From NCBI GenBank assembly GCA_039033415.1, contig JBCCCR010000001.1:186001-250000 (forward strand): a stretch of 64,000 bases of DNA, written 5' to 3'. A program made the translations under genes and the position numbers. The notes below the pieces were generated by a model, which saw nothing but the letters and a program-made list of their open reading frames with translations, was not told the origin of the DNA and did not search any database. Positions 35,045-43,090 of this stretch are shown piece by piece. This DNA is from Pseudomonadota bacterium. Its GTDB lineage: Bacteria > Pseudomonadota > Gammaproteobacteria > Xanthomonadales > SZUA-38. How positions within the stretch are numbered: the stretch's first letter is position 1; each line of letters begins with the position of its first letter.

Positions 35045-36886
35045 CTAGGCGCTTCGCTGGAATCCGCCGAAGTCCGTCAGCGGCGACCAGGAAGGTCCGA
35101 TCCGCTCCAGCGGCGGTGCCAGGCTGGCGAAGTCTCCGCTGCCGTAGACCACCCGGCCGCCGGTGACCGTCAGCTCACTTTCGATGTGGCGAAGGTCCTC
35201 GTCATCCACCTCCAGATAAGGGGCGTTGAGCACGGCCAGGTCCGCAAACTGGCCGACCTTGAGTCTGCCTTTGAGCTGCTCTTCCTGGCTGAACCACGCG
35301 GAGCCAACGGTGTGGTGAAACAGCGCCTCTGAGCGGGTGAGGCGTTGTTCTTCCCCGTGCAGCTCCGTGCCACCGACGCTGCGGCCGGTGGTCGCCCAGT
35401 AGAGCGTCAGCCAGGGGTTATAGCTGGCAACGCGCGTCGAGTCAGACCCGAGGCCAAGCGGCAGCCCAGCGTTGATGACGTCCCGCATCGGCGGCGCGCG
35501 ACGGGTGGCTTCGGCGCCGTAGCGCTCCAGAAAGTACTCTCCGGCATAAGCCATGCGGGCCTGCATGGCGAGTCCTCCACCCAGCGCTTTGATGCGGGCA
35601 AGCGTTGCGGGCTTGGCTGTTTCGCCGTGGTCAAACGCCCAGCGGATGCCGCCGAAACCCAGCCGGCCTTCACCCACCTCCAGCGCGTGAGCGGCGTCGA
35701 ACACGTCCATGACATGATTCATCGACTCATCGTAAGTGGCGTGGATTCGCAGCGGCCAGCGGTTGGCCAGGAGGTGTCGTGTCACCTCGATCAGCTGCTC
35801 ACGCCACTTGGGCCGGGTGGTGATGTCCGGGCGGTCGGCGAGGAAGTTCTCGTAGTCGCCAGCGGCCCACGCCAGGAATTCTCCGCCGCCGCGCACCACA
35901 TAGGCATTCATCATGGCTTCTGCGCGGTTGACGCCGATCGTCCAGTCCCGGGTCCAGCGGCGGAACTCTCCGATCTCCTGGCCTTTGTTCTGCGGGAACA
36001 GGTATTTCGAGATTCGGATCGGGAGCTCGCCGGCCTGCGCCAGCGCTTCGGAGCCCGCGTAGTCGTTGGGAAAGCGATGCCCGCCGCCCCCGGCGTCGAT
36101 CACGCTGGTTAGCCCAAAGCGGTTCAGCTCGCGGTAGTAATGTTGCGTTGACCGCTCTTGCTGCACCGTATTGAGCTGAGGCAGCCTGCCGATGGTCCCG
36201 TAGAGCAGGTCGGGGTTGGGCGTCGCATGAAGAATGGCGCCGCCGTCCTGGGTGATCTCCAGCCTGGTACCCGGCGGTGTCGGATTGCCCGCTTTGAGTC
36301 CCAGTGCGTCGACGGCCGCCTTGTTGAGGAAACCCTGGCTGTAAAGAAACAGGACGAAGACGGGGGTATCCGGTGCCGCCTGCGTCAGCTCCTGCGGCGT
36401 GGGCATCCGTTTCTCGGCAAACTGGTAAGGAGACCAGCCGCCGACCACGCGCACCCACTGGCCGGCCGGCGTCCGTCGCGCCTGCTCCCGGATCATATTC
36501 AGCCCTTGCGTCAGCGAGGAGAGCCCGTCCCAGCGAAGCTCCAACGCATAGAACCGACCGGCGCGCGTCGGGTGCATGTGGCTGTCGTTGAGCCCCGGGA
36601 TGACGGTGCGGCCGCCCAGGGAAAGGACCTGCGTCTGCTTGCCCCGCAATGCCAGCACGGCGGTATCGTCGCCAACTGCCTGAACCAGCCCGCCTCGCAG
36701 GGCGATGGCACGAGCATTCGGGCGTATCACGTCCTGGGTCAGGACATTGGCGTCGGTCAGAATGAGTTCCGCTTCCGACTGGGCCAGACTGATGCTGGAG
36801 CCCAGCGCGGTCAGAAGGCCGGCACCCGTGCCGGCGACAAACTGGCGCCGGGAAAAGCCGGCTTCAGACAAGTTTTTGCTGTGCAT
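35045..36886 (-). CDS. Tat-exported amidohydrolase (YtcJ-like)
   Basis: 613 residues. ATG 36886 has GGGAG upstream and starts a Tat signal (FSRRQFVAGTG, 11-21) ending near ISLAQS. Metal-dependent amidohydrolase: VIPGLNDSHMHP supplies His103 and His105, a mid-domain IHATYDES gives a metal or base histidine, FDHGE another, and LGSDST the catalytic Asp. The C-terminal GRLKVGQFADLAVL closes the composite domain. Cyclic amide, N-acyl or related substrates are usual. It follows the outer-membrane porin gene at 22 nt on the same strand, so the pair probably imports and hydrolyses one compound. Complete length. Confidence 0.9.
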   Translation of the reverse strand: MHSKNLSEAGFSRRQFVAGTGAGLLTALGSSISLAQSEAELILTDANVLTQDVIRPNARAIALRGGLVQAVGDDTAVLALRGKQTQVLSLGGRTVIPGLNDSHMHPTRAGRFYALELRWDGLSSLTQGLNMIREQARRTPAGQWVRVVGGWSPYQFAEKRMPTPQELTQAAPDTPVFVLFLYSQGFLNKAAVDALGLKAGNPTPPGTRLEITQDGGAILHATPNPDLLYGTIGRLPQLNTVQQERSTQHYYRELNRFGLTSVIDAGGGGHRFPNDYAGSEALAQAGELPIRISKYLFPQNKGQEIGEFRRWTRDWTIGVNRAEAMMNAYVVRGGGEFLAWAAGDYENFLADRPDITTRPKWREQLIEVTRHLLANRWPLRIHATYDESMNHVMDVFDAAHALEVGEGRLGFGGIRWAFDHGETAKPATLARIKALGGGLAMQARMAYAGEYFLERYGAEATRRAPPMRDVINAGLPLGLGSDSTRVASYNPWLTLYWATTGRSVGGTELHGEEQRLTRSEALFHHTVGSAWFSQEEQLKGRLKVGQFADLAVLNAPYLEVDDEDLRHIESELTVTGGRVVYGSGDFASLAPPLERIGPSWSPLTDFGGFQRSA

Positions 36887-36908
36887 GGTTAGCTCCCAGC
36901 CGACGCAA

Positions 36909-38243
36909 TCAAAAGCCGGCTTCAAAGGTAAATTCGATAAAGTTGGTGCTGTCGGACGGCCCGGTTTCCTCGATGAAACGTTCGGGGCGCGAGCGCGTCA
37001 GGGCCAGGCCCAGCTGATAGTTCTTACTCAACGCCCATTCAGCTGAGGCGGAAAAAGCGGTGTTCACAAATCTTGCGGTCGACCCTAAGGGCGCGCGAAT
37101 GATGTTGCCGGGGGGGCCGTAGACGCCGTCAGCTTCTTCCCGGCGCCAGTAGAGGTTGACGTCAAAACTCAGGCTGAGCCGTTCGCTCGGTTCCAGCATC
37201 AGATAGGGGTTCACGTTGACGAAGTTCGATGGCCCAAGCTGTGCCAGTTCAGAAAAATAGTTGCCGCGCGGATAGAGCGCGTCGAAGGTCTCAAGGCGAC
37301 CATCCCCACGCTGCTCGTCGCCGGAAGCCACGTTGACTGACAGCATGACCGCTGGTGACCAGGGAGCTGAAAAGCGATAGCCGGTGTTGGTTGCGAGTGA
37401 CCAGGCGCGGATGTCCTGTTCCTGGGCCCCCAGATCCTGCTCGCCAAACTGGTACATGGCTTCCCAGTTCCAAAACCAGGGTCCGCGCTCGCCGAAAAGG
37501 CGAGCACCGACCGTATGACGATCCTGGTCGGCGACCCCTTCAATCGTTCGGCGCTGATCAAAGCGGGCGTAGAGGTAGTAGAAGTCCGCGCCGAGGGTCG
37601 CGGTACCTCGCGTTGCGTAAAGCCCTGCCAGCGTGCGGCCGCCGTCGCTCTCATCGTTGAAGCTGCCGTTTGGCTCGACCTGAACGAGCTGGAGGCCGAA
37701 CAGATCCCAGCGCCAGCCGCCGTGGTTGCCGGAGATCCTGAGCCCGTCCCATGTCCGAACGACGTTGGTTCCCAGGCGAAGCGCCACGAGTCGCTGCGAA
37801 CCGAGCTTAAGCTGCTGACGACCCAACGTGGCTGACCAGTTGTCGTTTGAGTAACGTAGCCACGCCTCCTGGATATCGAGATTGTTGCGTTCGACGGGAT
37901 TGACCTGACCACCGCGATTGATGGCGCTGACGAGAACACCCCTGGCGGATAGTGGTCCTTCGCTCTCGTAGTCAGCTCCGACGTGAAGCCGCTGCGCCCA
38001 GAGGGCGTCAGCGTCCGGACTGGTCGCGTCAAAATCGAACGCGTTGAGATAGGAAAAGCGCTCTCGCAGCTCGAGAAACGGCCGCCATGACTCGGAGTCC
38101 TGGGCGAGCGCGCTGGTGCTCCAGCCGACGACGATGATCACCGCGCCCAGCAGCGCTACGAGCACCGATACCGACCTTTGGCGGCGCGGCCGCGTAGGCC
38201 CCTTGATCCGCTGACCGGTAGCTAAGCGAAGTGCGTACGACAT
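36909..38243 (-). CDS. Alginate-export-family outer membrane porin
   Basis: 444 residues from ATG 38243 (a TTG two codons upstream is possible). Basic N-terminus, hydrophobic signal (VLVALLGAVIIVVGW) ending near SALAQD. The mature protein is a beta-barrel with alternating strands and ends in FEAGF. Alginate_exp signatures are visible: ESWRPFLELRERFSYLNAF, IQEAWLRY, ATLGRQQLKLGSQRLV, TWDGLRI. In soil and marine bacteria this family often serves as a general outer-membrane channel for small organic substrates, not alginate. First of a pair with the amidohydrolase 22 nt downstream. Confidence 0.88.
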   Translation of the reverse strand: MSYALRLATGQRIKGPTRPRRQRSVSVLVALLGAVIIVVGWSTSALAQDSESWRPFLELRERFSYLNAFDFDATSPDADALWAQRLHVGADYESEGPLSARGVLVSAINRGGQVNPVERNNLDIQEAWLRYSNDNWSATLGRQQLKLGSQRLVALRLGTNVVRTWDGLRISGNHGGWRWDLFGLQLVQVEPNGSFNDESDGGRTLAGLYATRGTATLGADFYYLYARFDQRRTIEGVADQDRHTVGARLFGERGPWFWNWEAMYQFGEQDLGAQEQDIRAWSLATNTGYRFSAPWSPAVMLSVNVASGDEQRGDGRLETFDALYPRGNYFSELAQLGPSNFVNVNPYLMLEPSERLSLSFDVNLYWRREEADGVYGPPGNIIRAPLGSTARFVNTAFSASAEWALSKNYQLGLALTRSRPERFIEETGPSDSTNFIEFTFEAGF

Positions 38244-38322
38244 GAGCAAATGGTTTTGGGCTGAGGGAGACCGCGGCTGCGGGCCGCACCATTGGATGTA
38301 ACCCGGTCTGGAAAGCGCCGAA

Positions 38323-38346
38323 CGCCCCGGAGTCTCCTCCGGGGCG
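38323..38346 (-). terminator. Strong hairpin, candidate terminator
   Basis: CGCCCCGGAG-TCTC-CTCCGGGGCG is a perfect 10-bp GC-rich stem with a 4-nt loop, 33 nt downstream of the isochorismatase stop on the minus strand and about 80 nt before the porin start. No T-tract follows, so termination could be partial, and the porin-amidohydrolase pair may have its own promoter. Confidence 0.6.
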
Positions 38347-38378
38347 TCGGCCCACAGTGGCGCAGCTCAGGGCCAGCT

Positions 38379-39059
38379 TCAGCCGGCTGCCACCGGATCG
38401 ATGACCTTGCCGTGAGAGACGCGTTCGTCCGCTTTGTGCACCATGGTGTAGGCATAGTCGACGCCCATACCGTACGCACCGCCGTGCTCGCGAATGATGT
38501 CCATCAGGCCGTCATAGGTGTCGCGCCGCGCCCAGTCGCGCTGCCATTCCAGCATGGTCTGGATCGTGGTCATCGGCACAACGCCAGCGTGGGCCATCCG
38601 CGTCATGGAGTTGTCGTGAGCTTCCTTGGACGTATCACCGGAAGCGTCCGCCACCATGTAGATTTCGTAGCCGGCGTCAGCCATGGCGGAGAAAGCAAAC
38701 ATGTTGTTGCAGATGCCGGTCCAGAGGCCTGAAACCACCACCTTGTTGCGTCCGTTGGCGGCGAGCGCGTCGCGGACTTTCTGGTCGTCCCAGGAGTTCA
38801 TGGACGTGCGTTCCAGGATGTCTTTTTCCGGAAAAACGCCAAGCAGTTCCGGAAACGTGTGGCCGGAAAAGGAATCGGTCTCCACGGTGGTAATCGTGGT
38901 GGGAATGTCGAAAAGCTTGGCGGCTTTGGCCAGCGCCGTAACGTTGTTCTTCAGCGTTTGGCGGTCGATAGACTGCACGCCAAAAGCCATCTGGGGCTGT
39001 TGATCAATAAAAATGATCTGCGAGTTTTGGGGTGTGAGAAGTTCGGGTTTAGTGGTCAT
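38379..39059 (-). CDS. Isochorismatase-family (YcaC-like) cysteine hydrolase
   Basis: 226 residues. ATG 39059 is chosen over an ATG at 39074 because the family starts about here (MTTKPELLTPQNSQIIFID). Catalytic Asp (IIFIDQQPQM) and Cys (VVSGLWTGICNNMFAFSAM) are present. YcaC-specific stretches (IPTTITTVETDSF, PELLGVFPEKDILERTSMNSWDD, DASGDTSKEAHDNSMTRMAHAGVVPMT) are well kept. The typical reaction is amide or ester hydrolysis of a small molecule; most YcaC-like substrates are unknown. It lies upstream of, and on the same strand as, the porin-amidohydrolase pair. A palindromic AT-rich island sits upstream. Confidence 0.92.
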   Translation of the reverse strand: MTTKPELLTPQNSQIIFIDQQPQMAFGVQSIDRQTLKNNVTALAKAAKLFDIPTTITTVETDSFSGHTFPELLGVFPEKDILERTSMNSWDDQKVRDALAANGRNKVVVSGLWTGICNNMFAFSAMADAGYEIYMVADASGDTSKEAHDNSMTRMAHAGVVPMTTIQTMLEWQRDWARRDTYDGLMDIIREHGGAYGMGVDYAYTMVHKADERVSHGKVIDPVAAG

Positions 39060-39424
39060 GATGGTGTCCTGCAAGTTGAGTGAAAAGTTGTCGATGGCGG
39101 CGACTTGGCCGCGTTAAGTGTTTCTACCTAGCTCTGGCGAAGCATTATCCGTAGTTCGTATTCAGAAACAATAAGCTAAAAAATATACATAATGTATCCA
39201 AAATAGAGACAATAAATTCGGCTGCGATGGGTCCTGAACCAGGACGTTTAGCGGAATGGATAAAGCGTCTTTTAGCCGGCGATTCGGTTGCCGGCCTCGA
39301 CTGACGGCGCTATGTTCCCAGCGAGCGCGGCCTGCGACAAACGATTAGTTTTGCTTGTCGCTTAAGAAAAACTAACGTGACCGCCGCGGTCCCGGAATCG
39401 GCGGTGGAGATGGGATTGGATCGC
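39060..39424. other. Gene-free region with AT-rich island
   Basis: About 365 nt without a gene. Roughly 39130-39215 is much more AT-rich than its surroundings and holds the 13-nt palindrome at 39185-39197. The rest has no recognisable feature. Confidence 0.5.
39185..39197. promoter_or_regulatory. AT-rich perfect palindrome
   Basis: ATACAT-A-ATGTAT is a perfect 13-nt palindrome inside the AT-rich island, about 130 nt upstream of the isochorismatase start codon (39059). It fits a promoter/operator for the isochorismatase gene. The regulator is unknown. Confidence 0.45.
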
Positions 39425-39973
39425 TCAGGGCTTCCACTTAATGCTGCAGCCAACGCTGGGGAAGTGCGGCTGGGGTGCCGGGTTTCCGGTCAGGACAGCG
39501 TCCGCCGCGCGGCGGAGATCTTCGCCGTTGCCGGCCGACATGCCGGGACGGCTGGCGTCGAACTGACCCGCATAGGCCAGCTTCAGCTCCGCGTCATAGA
39601 GAAACAGGTCGGGCGTGCAGACCGCCTTAAAGGCTCTGGCAACCTCTTGTGACTCGTCGTAAAGGTAGGGAAAAGAAAAGCCGTGCTGCCGGGCAAACTC
39701 GGCCATTCGTTCCGGGCTGTCCGCGGGATAGCGGCTTACGTCATTGGCGCTGATGGCCACGACGCCTAGTCCCTTCGGCTGGTATTCAGAGGCGAAGCGC
39801 GAAAACGCCGCAACCATATGCACGACAAACGGGCAGTGATTGCAGATGATCGCTACCAGCGTCGCTTTGTCACCCTGAACGTCCGACAGACTCCAGGTTT
39901 TGCCGTCACCATCGGGCAGCAAATATGTCGGAGCCGGTGTGCCAAGGGATACGTTCTGCGATTCCAGCTTCAT
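39425..39973 (-). CDS. Thioredoxin-fold (AhpC/TSA-like) protein
   Basis: 182 residues. ATG 39973 is chosen (upstream ATG at 40021 and GTG at 39985 are alternatives; no strong ribosome site). The conserved motif AIICNHCPFV gives a CxxC pair with an unusual NH spacer, typical of a cytosolic thioredoxin-like subfamily. Then GVVAISANDVSRYPADSPERM and VCTPDLFLYDAELKLAYAGQFD, where the Pro after Thr is the cis-Pro loop. Probably a peroxide- or disulfide-handling protein. The reading direction suggests it may share a transcript with the short fragment upstream. Confidence 0.88.
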   Translation of the reverse strand: MKLESQNVSLGTPAPTYLLPDGDGKTWSLSDVQGDKATLVAIICNHCPFVVHMVAAFSRFASEYQPKGLGVVAISANDVSRYPADSPERMAEFARQHGFSFPYLYDESQEVARAFKAVCTPDLFLYDAELKLAYAGQFDASRPGMSAGNGEDLRRAADAVLTGNPAPQPHFPSVGCSIKWKP

Positions 39974-40030
39974 CGGGTCGGTCACCAATCCAAGAGAACA
40001 ACCCGATGCAGCGTACCCCATTTTTCAGCG

Positions 40031-40246
40031 TCAATACTTGCTGCCGCAGGCAGGCCGATACCCGACCACCAAGTCGAGGTCCTCATCACCATCCAGATCG
40101 GCCGCCGCAATGGCTGAAGGGTTGATCTGCAGCAGGTTCGGACCGGCGTCTTCGAGCCACGCGGTTGAATTCGGCGAGGGGCTCTGCCCAAGGCATGTGC
40201 TACCGAAAACTACGGCCGCAAACCCGACCAGGGTTCTGGCTCCCAT
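40031..40246 (-). pseudogene. Truncated exported FG-GAP/VCBS repeat fragment
   Basis: About 71 codons: a signal peptide (MGARTLVGFAAVVFGSTCLG), a short linker and one FG-GAP-like calcium-binding unit (AIAAADLDGDEDLDLVVG), then a stop after ACGSKY. FG-GAP proteins need several such units, so this looks like the 5' remnant of a longer gene. The complete FG-GAP gene at 40364-42352 is adjacent and on the same strand. It could still be expressed as a small secreted peptide. Confidence 0.5.
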
Positions 40247-40363
40247 TTTCCGTCCCTCTTGCGTGTCGAACACAAGAAGGGACGCAGCCCGTCGGATTGT
40301 GTCTCAGCCGGGCGCGGCTAGCCGTCGCGCTCGCCGCCCGCTTGGCCCGCGATCATCGCGGGT

Positions 40364-42352
40364 CTATTCGAACCCCGAGCGGAAGATCAACCCGGTGTCG
40401 AGCTGCAGCAGCGCGCTGCCCACATCACCCTGGGTTTGAGGGGCGCCGCTGAGCACCCGATCATCGGAGACGGCCACCGAAGCGCCCAGCCCGGTTTGTC
40501 CCGGCAGCGGCGCCGTTCGACTGACCTGGTTGACCGTGTTTCCGGACTTTCGGTAGCGGTAAACCGCGCCGTTTGGGATACCACCGTTGATGGCCCGGGG
40601 AGACCCTATGATGATCGTGCCACGATCAATGGCAACCGCAGCACCAAATTCGCCGTCGTCGACCGGGTCTTCGGGTTTGATTTGGCTGATCTGGTTGAGC
40701 AACGGCGATGTGGTGCCAAACAGGTACGCCGTGCCTCGACTGGGTTTGCCGGGCTCGGCTTCCATGGGTGCTCCCACCAAAACCGTACCGTCATTGTCCA
40801 CGTTCACCGAACTGCCAAACCGTGCGCCCTCGCCGCTGCCTGAGCCGCTGACGCTACCCAGCCGGGTGACCGCCCCCGCAACGGCGTCATAGATCGAAGC
40901 GGAACCGGTTGCGGGTCCGCCGCTGGGTTTTGCACGGGGCGCCCCAATCGCAATCTTCCGGCCACGGACGGCAACCGAGGCGCCAAATCGTGCCGCGGGA
41001 TCGGGCTGGGGAGGCTTGATCTTCGTTGGCGGCTGAAAGGGCATGCCGCGAGATGGCCGACGGAAAACGTAAGCAGCGCCCGTGCCCATGCCGGGCATCT
41101 CGTCTTCGTCGTCATCCGGCGCGCCGACCACCACGGAATCACCGCTGATGCTGACAGCAGCCCCGAAACGGCCGGTGCCAGAGGACATGCCGTTGCCGGT
41201 GAGGGGTTGTTTGAAGGAAAAGCCTCCACCCCCGGCGCGTCGCTGAAAAATGGCGGCAGCGAGGGACGCTGCGCCAACCTTAGCCGGTGGCACCTCACCG
41301 GACGTGCCGACAACAATCGTATCGCCGGACACGGCCACGGAAGCGCCAAAACCCGCCGCGGTAAATCCGTCGGGAACCGGCAACACCGTCTCCAGCACCG
41401 TGGTGCCGCCTTCGATGCGGTAAACGCCCACCGCTCCGGCATCAGTGCCCGTCAAGTCAGACCCGGGCAGACCCACCACCATCAGGTTGCCGTCGACCGC
41501 AACCGACGACCCGAAGGTGTCTCCGGCGACGGCTGTTTCTTCGTCAACCGACTGGATGTCGCCCAGCGCTCCGAACTGTAGAACGTCGCCAGAGGTGGTG
41601 GATAGCCAGATATCACCTGTCTCGTCATCGAGCGCGATGCCGGAAAAGTTGCTGCTGGGGCCGCCGCTCAGGTCAACGTCCCGAACGAACTCCCCGGTGG
41701 CCGTCAGCTCGCGCATTCGCCCGCTACTGGCGCTGCTGACAATCAACAGATTTCCGGTGCTCTGGCTGACCTCCACGTCGCCGAAGAAGACGTCATAAGC
41801 CGGCGTGCCGGCCGGCGCCACGGGAAAGGTGTTGAGAATGGTGCCGTCGACGCTGCTGGCCTCAAAAAGCTGATCGCCGGTCCAGTCCAGGACAAACAGC
41901 GTGTCTCGAGAGGCGTGATAAGCCACACCCACAGTCTGCGAACTCATCTCAGGCAGCGGGGCGCTGGCGATGATCGACCCATCGGCAATGCTGACGGCAT
42001 AGATGGTTTCGGGATCGCGTTCACCGTTGCCGATCAGCAGCGTGTCTTGCGAAACGAGCGTGGCGCCGACGCTGATATCGATCGGCGCGAAGTCCAGGTC
42101 GATATCGTTGGAACTTGTACCGGGGGTCGGCAGCGGCGTCCCGACCTCAACGCCGCTGGGGGTGAACTGGTGAATCATGCCGAAGGACTCGTGGATAAAC
42201 ACGTTTCCCGAGACGGGGTCAAAGGCAATGGCGTCGAGCGTGCCCAGCGTGGCGGGGTTAAAGCTGTTGGCCGGTTGTTCCTGCGCTAGAACCGGCGTCG
42301 CGGCCAGCAGGGCGGCAAGATAAATGATCGCTTCAGGGGTGTGACGAAACAC
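40364..42352 (-). CDS. Exported FG-GAP repeat (integrin-alpha-like) protein with C-terminal GFE motif
   Basis: 662 residues from GTG 42352, preceded by an ideal AAGGAGG site. Signal peptide ends near TPVLAQ. The N-terminal half is a YVTN/NHL-like propeller (TLGTLDAIAFDPVSGNVFIH, YHASRDTLFVLDWTGDQLFEA). The C-terminal half has about seven FG-GAP-like units with the pattern F/RFGASVAV-GD-I-VG-P (FGSSVAVDGNLMVVG, FGASVAVSGDTIVVG, FGAAVSISGDSVVVG, FGASVAVRGRKIAIG, FGSSVNVDNDGTVLVG, FGAAVAIDRGTIIIG). It ends LIFRSGFE, the shared terminal motif. Probably surface or secreted, with unknown ligand. Confidence 0.85.
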   Translation of the reverse strand: MFRHTPEAIIYLAALLAATPVLAQEQPANSFNPATLGTLDAIAFDPVSGNVFIHESFGMIHQFTPSGVEVGTPLPTPGTSSNDIDLDFAPIDISVGATLVSQDTLLIGNGERDPETIYAVSIADGSIIASAPLPEMSSQTVGVAYHASRDTLFVLDWTGDQLFEASSVDGTILNTFPVAPAGTPAYDVFFGDVEVSQSTGNLLIVSSASSGRMRELTATGEFVRDVDLSGGPSSNFSGIALDDETGDIWLSTTSGDVLQFGALGDIQSVDEETAVAGDTFGSSVAVDGNLMVVGLPGSDLTGTDAGAVGVYRIEGGTTVLETVLPVPDGFTAAGFGASVAVSGDTIVVGTSGEVPPAKVGAASLAAAIFQRRAGGGGFSFKQPLTGNGMSSGTGRFGAAVSISGDSVVVGAPDDDEDEMPGMGTGAAYVFRRPSRGMPFQPPTKIKPPQPDPAARFGASVAVRGRKIAIGAPRAKPSGGPATGSASIYDAVAGAVTRLGSVSGSGSGEGARFGSSVNVDNDGTVLVGAPMEAEPGKPSRGTAYLFGTTSPLLNQISQIKPEDPVDDGEFGAAVAIDRGTIIIGSPRAINGGIPNGAVYRYRKSGNTVNQVSRTAPLPGQTGLGASVAVSDDRVLSGAPQTQGDVGSALLQLDTGLIFRSGFE

Positions 42353-42547
42353 AGGCGTTCCTCCTTAGTCGCTCCCCCGAGCAATGTCAGCGCGCGACGG
42401 ACGTCGAGCGCTTCCTGAACCCTAAGTGTAGTCGGCGCGATCAGTTGTGCCAACGGTCTATCCCGCGCTCTTCGCGGTGTCGCTCGCCAGCTTCGGTCAG
42501 GACACTGCTGGCAACGCACAAGTGGTTCGACCGGCTTTTCTAACCGC

Positions 42548-42919
42548 TCAGACGTGCTGGTCGATCAGGATCGGATTGCCGTCCGGGTCAGCGATGACAA
42601 AGCTGGCTGGGCCTTCCGTGTTTTCGTCCGCTTCGGTCATCAGCGTAATGCCGGCAGCCTTGACCTTTCGCTGCAGCTCGCGCACGTCGGTGAAGTCCTC
42701 GATCGCCGTACCGCCGCTACCCCATCCTGGATTGAAGGTCAGCATGTTTTTTTCGAACATCCCCTGAAACAGCCCGATGTTGCAGTCGTCGTTATTCAGA
42801 ATCTGCCAGCCCTGCTCGGGGTCGCCGCCGATCGGCGTAAAACCCAGCTTCTGGTAGAAGGCGGAGGACGCAGAGAGGTCAGATACGGTCAGGCTCAGTG
42901 AGAAGACTCCCAGTTTCAT
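42548..42919 (-). CDS. VOC (glyoxalase/bleomycin-resistance fold) protein
   Basis: 123 residues, CGGAG before the ATG. Two beta-alpha-beta-beta-beta units: LGVFSLSLTVSDLSASSAFYQKLGF and the second ending FVIADPDGNPILIDQH. A tail Glu for metal binding is replaced by Asp (LIDQH), so metal binding is uncertain. Cytoplasmic; substrate unknown. Single gene. Confidence 0.9.
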   Translation of the reverse strand: MKLGVFSLSLTVSDLSASSAFYQKLGFTPIGGDPEQGWQILNNDDCNIGLFQGMFEKNMLTFNPGWGSGGTAIEDFTDVRELQRKVKAAGITLMTEADENTEGPASFVIADPDGNPILIDQHV

Positions 42920-42982
42920 AGGTAGCTCCGTTAGATTTGTTGAAGGCGGGTCCAGCTTGCTTGGCGGCGCGCCAACTGTCCA

Positions 42983-42998
42983 TCACCCGAATGGGTGA
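42983..42998. promoter_or_regulatory. Inverted repeat upstream of VOC gene
   Basis: TCACCC-GAAT-GGGTGA is a perfect 6-bp inverted repeat, 64 nt upstream of the VOC gene's start codon. It could be an operator; no regulator gene is nearby. Confidence 0.3.
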
Positions 42999-43035
42999 GA
43001 TACGGGTATTTTGGGGGTATGTGCCGCGATTACCG

Positions 43036-43055
43036 CCGTTTCGGCGACGAAACGG
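43036..43055 (-). terminator. Hairpin downstream of GDSL hydrolase gene
   Basis: CCGTTTCG-GCGA-CGAAACGG is a perfect 8-bp stem, starting 36 nt past the GDSL hydrolase stop on its transcript. No T-tract follows. On the plus strand the loop is GCGA, a GNRA tetraloop. Likely role: 3'-end formation or stabilisation of the hydrolase mRNA. Confidence 0.45.
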
Positions 43056-43090
43056 GCCTAACAGCCTGCTAAATCATCCTGCCAGGTTGA

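Noticed and set aside
35345-36892. Two long plus-strand frames opposite the amidohydrolase
   Set aside because: Complement of a well-supported gene; no motif.
39377-39652. 91-codon plus-strand frame opposite the thioredoxin-fold gene
   Set aside because: Antisense to a conserved gene; composition follows the complement.
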